Assembly: GCA_003555185.1 (NCBI GenBank)
Contig: PWFZ01000450.1
Location: 1-10,866, forward strand
Length of the DNA: 10,866 bases
DNA from: Balneolaceae bacterium
Lineage (GTDB): Bacteria > Bacteroidota > Rhodothermia > Balneolales > Balneolaceae
Reading direction: 5' to 3'
Position numbers and translations under genes: made by a program. Below are positions 7,381 to 10,866 of this stretch, piece by piece. The first letter of the stretch is position 1; every line of letters starts with the position of its first letter. A model generated the notes under the pieces. The model was not told the DNA's origin. It was given only the letters and a program-made list of their open reading frames with translations, and searched no databases.

Positions 7381-7734
7381 CTAATTCGAATTACCCATTC
7401 GCGTCTTCAATCCATACTTTTCTGATGTGGCATTAAACTTATCGCGTATTGATTTTTCCAGATCAATACCTTCCTGCATAGCAATTAAATCTGCACAGAT
7501 AATTACATCTGCCAGCTCTTCAGCAAGTTCTTCAACGGTAGTTCTGCTGCCTCTGATTCCAAGCCGTTCACGCTCCAGTTTCTTTATAAGGTTGCACGCT
7601 TCACCTACTTCTCCTGCAAGTTCATTTCCCCGATAGGACAAACTTATCTGATTATCCTCATCCCACTCTTTTTGTCTCATTTTATTCGCTTCACGTAAGC
7701 TCATTGGTATATTGTTATTTTCAGTCTTCTTCAT
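7381..7734 (-). CDS. MazG-like nucleotide pyrophosphohydrolase
   Basis: A 117-residue all-alpha NTP-PPase of the MazG-like type, about the length of single-domain members. These enzymes cleave (d)NTPs to the monophosphate and pyrophosphate, for house-cleaning of the nucleotide pool or lowering of alarmone levels. The metal-binding motif ExxE is seen at Glu42-Glu45 (GEVGEACN), and ExxD at Glu73-Asp76 (EELADVI). The intervening LIKKLERERLG helix and the following DLIAMQEGIDLEKSIRDKFN helix also fit. The start ATG leads into a polar stretch, and the domain begins near residue 11. Only about 25 bases separate the start from the terminator of the upstream gene, so its promoter must overlap that terminator, or it depends on readthrough. 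It is 140 bases before the DUF4440 gene, with no clear terminator between, so co-transcription is possible. The exact substrate cannot be told. Confidence 0.85.
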   Translation of the reverse strand: MKKTENNNIPMSLREANKMRQKEWDEDNQISLSYRGNELAGEVGEACNLIKKLERERLGIRGSRTTVEELAEELADVIICADLIAMQEGIDLEKSIRDKFNATSEKYGLKTRMGNSN

Positions 7735-7754
7735 TAATTAATCTGTTGTTTTTA

Positions 7755-7783
7755 CACATAAAAAATCCCGGCGGTTATGTGAA
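7755..7783 (-). promoter_or_regulatory. Possible promoter of the MazG-like gene inside a terminator
   Basis: On the minus strand, TTCACA (7778-7783) and TATGTG (7755-7760) are separated by exactly 17 bases. The first differs from a sigma-70 -35 box at one position; the second matches only three of six -10 positions. The -35 would lie at the loop of the S9 gene terminator. Transcription would start about 15 bases before the MazG-like ATG. This is the only room available for a private promoter, but the -10 is weak and this lineage may use a different consensus. Confidence 0.25.
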
Positions 7784-7797
7784 CCGACGGGATTTTA
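7760..7797 (-). terminator. Terminator of the S9 peptidase gene
   Basis: AAATCCCG (7763-7770) pairs with CGGGATTT (7788-7795), and inside it CGGTT (7772-7776) pairs with AACCG (7782-7786), leaving a single G-A mismatch and a five-base loop. On the minus strand the stem runs straight into six T residues. It begins some 50 bases after the S9 stop codon. The other strand has a shorter T-run, so weak action in both directions is possible. Confidence 0.93.
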
Positions 7798-7846
7798 TAT
7801 TTCAACCAATACCTGATCTTAACACATCAAATGTACAGGTATAATT

Positions 7847-10306
7847 TTATTTTGAACTTATCTCAGCTGCATTTTTCACATATCGGTTTATCCATTCCGA
7901 TTGCTCATAGAGCATATGCAAAACGGATTCCCTTGAGCGGTAGCCATGACTCTCCTCAGGTAGCATCACCAGTCTTGCAGTTCCACCAAGACCACTCACA
8001 GCAGCATACATACGTTCACTCTGCATGGGGAAGGTACCCGAGTTATTGTCTTCAGCTCCATGCAGGAAAAGGATCGGATCCTTGATTCCGTCAGCCTGCA
8101 TAAATGGAGACATACTCAAATAGATATGAGAAGCATTCCAATAATTTCGCGGCTCAGCCTGGAAACCAAATGGGGTTAATGTACGGTTATACGCTCCACT
8201 TCGTGCAATTCCTGCCCTGAATATTCTGGAATGAGCAAGTAGGTTAGCAGTCATAAATGCACCGTAGCTATGTCCGCCAACGGCTGCACGATTACGATCA
8301 CCGACACCTCTTTCTTCGAGTTCATCGAGTACGGCTTCTGCACTTAATATTAGCTGCTCCACAAATGTATCATTCGGATTTGCATCCCCTTCACCAACAA
8401 TTGGCATGGTTGCATTTTCAACGACGGCAAAACCCTGAGTGAGAGCAAAGTGTGGCCCCCAATAGCTCATACCGGCAAAGCGGTGAGGAGAATCTGCAAT
8501 TTGTCCGGCTGCATCAGCGCTTCGGAATTCCCGCGGATAAGCCCAGACAAGTACCGGTAACTGCCCGTCGGAATCCTTGTCGTAATTCGGAGGTAAATAG
8601 AGCGTTGCTGATAAACTCACTCCGTCCTCACGCTCATACTGAATAAACTCTTTATACACATCTTTGAGTTGAGGTGTTGGGTGCTCAAAAAATGTGATTT
8701 GTTCGAGGCTGCCTGAGTCTGTATTCCGTACATAAAAGTTTGGCTGTTCGTCCACACTTTCACGACGGGTAATTATTTTTGAACCGTCCTCTTCAAGCAG
8801 CGTTACAACCTGCTCATAGTAAGGACTTTCTGATCGCCATAATTCTGTTGATTCTTTAGTTTCTAGATTAAATTCAGACAAAAACGGACGATTTCCTTCC
8901 GGTGTGGACCCGATACCTGTCATCAACAGTGAAGTACCATCATTAACAGTGTTCAGTACCCAGGTTCCATACTCAGACCGTTTCATTTCCGGTGAACCGG
9001 GATCATCATAACGATCTTCAGTTGACCGGTCTATAATCAAATCTACTTCTTCAGATGGGTTATTGGGATTAATTTTCCAGACTCTTTGGTGACGGTCACT
9101 TCTCCAAAATTCCGTAACCAGCGCAAAGCCATCTTCACTCCACTGTAACCCTGAGTATCGATATTCCAGATCAATATGCTGTGTGGGATCTGCTTCAAAT
9201 GGCGCATCCAGTGTGTAAACACGATCTCGAAACGGAACATCAACAGCAGGGTCACCATTATCCAGTGCTTCTACCCAACTGAGGGTTGAGGGTGCATCGT
9301 TTCTCCAGCTAACAGAGCGCGGCCCTTCTGTTGTAGCAGAAAAAGCGATGGGAACGCGATCAGCCAACGGCAATTCTGCAAATTGATGAACCAAGCTTCC
9401 TTCCCGATCCATAACGTAAATATTTTGCGGGAAGCGAAAAGCAGGCACACGATATGAATAAGGTCGTTCCGTGTTATTAACTAGTATAAATTGACCATCA
9501 GGAGACAGAGATACGGATCTGTAGATTGTCGGTACGCCTAAATTCATCCTTGTGCCATCGAGGGCAACTTCGGCGAGCTGAGAAGTAAAATAGTAATCAA
9601 ACAAATCTTCATCATGGCTATCCTGCAGCAAATCCTGATAGGTTCTGGCGGGGCGTGCTTCGCCCAAACTTTCCTGAATTACCGGTCCTGTAGGAATCAT
9701 ACTTTTTTCAGGAGTATCGCCCCTGTTTTCCGGCACCATTTTTACAATCAATGAACCGCTGTCACGGTCCCAGCTGTACGGTGAACCGTAATATGTGTTA
9801 TTAACTCCACCTGAAGTAAGCTTACGTGCTGATGCACTGCTTACATCCACAACCCAAAGATCGAGACTATTTTCAGTATTCAGTAAAAAGGCAAAATGGG
9901 ATCCATCCGGTGCCCAGCTGATATTTGTCATAACGGGATCATCAGGCAATCCGCTTACTGTTCTGTCTTCTCCATTGCTCATATCCCTCAATGTAAACCC
10001 AATCACATAACCGGAACGGCTCGGACCGTTTGTATTAGGATTAATTCGAATTCCAGCCAAACGAAGTTCAGGCTGTGCCAATTCTGCAATGGATGGGAGT
10101 GCCGGTACATCCTGAATTAGCAAGGTATTTCGGTCAGGAGAGAAACTGACGGATGGTGTTCGAGCTCCATCCACCAGATCAATAAGATCCTGAGATGGTT
10201 CCTGATAGGTATCCTGCGACATTACCGGCAGGGCGAACATCAGTCCGAAAGCAAGAACTGATAGAAATATTTTTGGTAGTTTTAGACTGGTAGTTGTTTT
10301 TTTCAT
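7847..10306 (-). CDS. Secreted S9 peptidase, glutamyl-endopeptidase-like
   Basis: An 819-residue serine peptidase of the prolyl oligopeptidase family. Residues 1-30 form a signal peptide (LSVLAFGLMFALPVMS, cut before QD), so it acts in the periplasm or outside. About residues 45-545 form a beta-propeller with repeated WAPDGSHFAF- and SLSPDGQFIL-type blades. The alpha/beta hydrolase domain runs from about 550 to the end. Catalytic residues: Ser680 in GGHSYGAFMTANLLAHS, Asp753 in HGAEDNNSG, and His787 in EESHGYRSRES. The sequence around the triad, including GIARSGAYNRTLTPFGFQ, closely resembles the plant chloroplast glutamyl endopeptidase and its bacterial relatives, so cleavage after Glu is likelier than after Pro; this is inference from resemblance. 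The gap in front of Ser is free of insertions. The start has no Shine-Dalgarno sequence but gives a good signal peptide. The gene is flanked by terminators on both sides and is probably a single-gene unit. Confidence 0.92.
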   Translation of the reverse strand: MKKTTTSLKLPKIFLSVLAFGLMFALPVMSQDTYQEPSQDLIDLVDGARTPSVSFSPDRNTLLIQDVPALPSIAELAQPELRLAGIRINPNTNGPSRSGYVIGFTLRDMSNGEDRTVSGLPDDPVMTNISWAPDGSHFAFLLNTENSLDLWVVDVSSASARKLTSGGVNNTYYGSPYSWDRDSGSLIVKMVPENRGDTPEKSMIPTGPVIQESLGEARPARTYQDLLQDSHDEDLFDYYFTSQLAEVALDGTRMNLGVPTIYRSVSLSPDGQFILVNNTERPYSYRVPAFRFPQNIYVMDREGSLVHQFAELPLADRVPIAFSATTEGPRSVSWRNDAPSTLSWVEALDNGDPAVDVPFRDRVYTLDAPFEADPTQHIDLEYRYSGLQWSEDGFALVTEFWRSDRHQRVWKINPNNPSEEVDLIIDRSTEDRYDDPGSPEMKRSEYGTWVLNTVNDGTSLLMTGIGSTPEGNRPFLSEFNLETKESTELWRSESPYYEQVVTLLEEDGSKIITRRESVDEQPNFYVRNTDSGSLEQITFFEHPTPQLKDVYKEFIQYEREDGVSLSATLYLPPNYDKDSDGQLPVLVWAYPREFRSADAAGQIADSPHRFAGMSYWGPHFALTQGFAVVENATMPIVGEGDANPNDTFVEQLILSAEAVLDELEERGVGDRNRAAVGGHSYGAFMTANLLAHSRIFRAGIARSGAYNRTLTPFGFQAEPRNYWNASHIYLSMSPFMQADGIKDPILFLHGAEDNNSGTFPMQSERMYAAVSGLGGTARLVMLPEESHGYRSRESVLHMLYEQSEWINRYVKNAAEISSK

Positions 10307-10384
10307 AGAACCGATTTTGAGTTAATGCCCAATTGATTGATTAACATGTATTTATATATTGAACTAGTTTAATAAATTCGTGGC

Positions 10385-10432
10385 AAAAAAAATCCCGAAG
10401 GTTACACCTTACATTGGTAAACCCCGGGATTT
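10385..10432 (-). terminator. Terminator of the sdhB-type gene
   Basis: AAATCCCG (10390-10397) pairs with CGGGATTT (10425-10432). Inside, GGTT (10400-10403) can pair with AACC (10420-10423). On the minus strand the stem is followed by eight T residues (10392-10385). It lies 30 bases after the iron-sulfur subunit stop codon and ends what is probably a succinate dehydrogenase operon. Confidence 0.9.
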
Positions 10433-10462
10433 AAATTCTTAAAAAATATCTGCCTTATGGGA

Positions 10463-10866
10463 TCAAAGCAGTGCTTTCATGTAATCTCTGCGCATTTTTG
10501 CGATGGATGAAATACTGATTCCGACCGGACAAACCGCTTCACATTCAGCGTGATTTGAGCAATCGCCAAACCCTTCTTCAGCCATTTGGTCTACCATCGC
10601 TATTGTGCGCTTTTTCCGTTCGGGCTGTCCCTGAGGCAGCATATTCAAATGAGCCAGTTTTGCACCGGTAAACAGCGATGCAGATGAATTCGGACACGCA
10701 GCCACGCAAGCACCACAACCAATACAAGTTGCATAGTCAAACGCCTCGTTAGCAATATCCTGCCCAATCGGTATAAGGTTTGCTTCGGGGGCTGAACCTG
10801 TTTTAACAGACACATATCCACCCGCTTCAATAATGCGGTCTAATGAACTACGGTCTACAACAAGAT
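10463..10866 (-). CDS. sdhB: Succinate dehydrogenase/fumarate reductase iron-sulfur subunit (partial)
   Basis: C-terminal part of the iron-sulfur subunit of respiratory complex II, which passes electrons from the flavin subunit to the quinone. The frame is open to the window edge: upstream of the in-frame GTG at 10813 the codons read LVVDRSSLDRIIEAGGYVSV, typical mid-protein sequence, so that GTG is Val and not a start. About 133 residues are visible and the N-terminal 2Fe-2S domain is missing. The cluster motifs are intact: CIGCGACVAACP for the 4Fe-4S cluster, then CSNHAECEAVCP (C-x5-C-x3-CP) for the remaining ligands. The 3Fe-4S and 4Fe-4S ligands are shared between these motifs. The spacing and the IGCGACVAACPN style resemble Bacteroidota-type SdhB more than E. 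coli SdhB. The gene ends at its own terminator, consistent with the last place in a C-A-B operon. SDH and FRD cannot be told apart from this fragment. Confidence 0.93.
   Translation of the reverse strand, partial: LVVDRSSLDRIIEAGGYVSVKTGSAPEANLIPIGQDIANEAFDYATCIGCGACVAACPNSSASLFTGAKLAHLNMLPQGQPERKKRTIAMVDQMAEEGFGDCSNHAECEAVCPVGISISSIAKMRRDYMKALL

Noticed and set aside
7831..8085. Plus-strand ORF of 84 codons at the end of the S9 gene
   Set aside because: It overlaps the catalytic His region of the S9 peptidase on the other strand and looks like a shadow.
10645..10830. Alternative-frame ORF over the iron-sulfur subunit
   Set aside because: The cluster cysteines are in the other frame, which stays open to the window edge.
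1..10866. CRISPR array, prophage, transposon, toxin-antitoxin or defence island
   Set aside because: No spaced direct repeats, transposase, integrase or phage genes are seen. The MazG-like gene has no MazE/MazF neighbours.

Overview
The window looks like a chromosomal segment from a member of the Balneolota or a neighbouring Bacteroidota-type lineage. This is inferred from protein style, not a search. The evidence is an SdhB fragment with a Bacteroidota-like C-terminus, a secreted S9 peptidase of the glutamyl-endopeptidase type, moderately AT-rich DNA (by eye), mostly absent Shine-Dalgarno sequences, and a very acidic secreted protein that would suit a salt-adapted organism.

Layout, left to right. 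A DUF2254 integral membrane protein lies on the minus strand (73-1401), followed by a 422-base AT-rich spacer. A DinB/DUF1572 gene on the plus strand (1824-2385) is broken by one extra base near 2058. Cyclopropane-fatty-acyl-phospholipid synthase (2637-3794, plus) converges, with an 18-base gap, on a seven-helix CREST/ceramidase-like membrane protein (3813-4601, minus). Everything further right is on the minus strand: a GH13 oligo-1,6-glucosidase-type enzyme (4882-6522), a secreted DUF4440/NTF2-like protein with a polyacidic tail (6689-7240), a small MazG-like nucleotide pyrophosphohydrolase (7381-7734), an 819-residue S9 peptidase (7847-10306), and the C-terminal part of succinate dehydrogenase/fumarate reductase iron-sulfur subunit (10463 to the right edge).

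Three clear intrinsic terminators (near 6596-6624, 7760-7797 and 10385-10432) separate the minus-strand genes, so most appear to be transcribed singly and the window is not one functional operon. The two neighbouring lipid genes (CFA synthase and the CREST protein) both point to membrane lipid remodelling, but they are convergent and the link is only suggestive. The DinB, MazG and DUF4440 proteins are common housekeeping or stress-type genes.

I found no CRISPR array, transposase, phage gene, tRNA or rRNA, and no convincing new multi-gene system. The most useful second-look items are the frameshifted DinB gene, the CREST protein with its unassigned cytosolic tail, the acidic tail of the DUF4440 protein, and a possible promoter embedded in the terminator ahead of the MazG gene.
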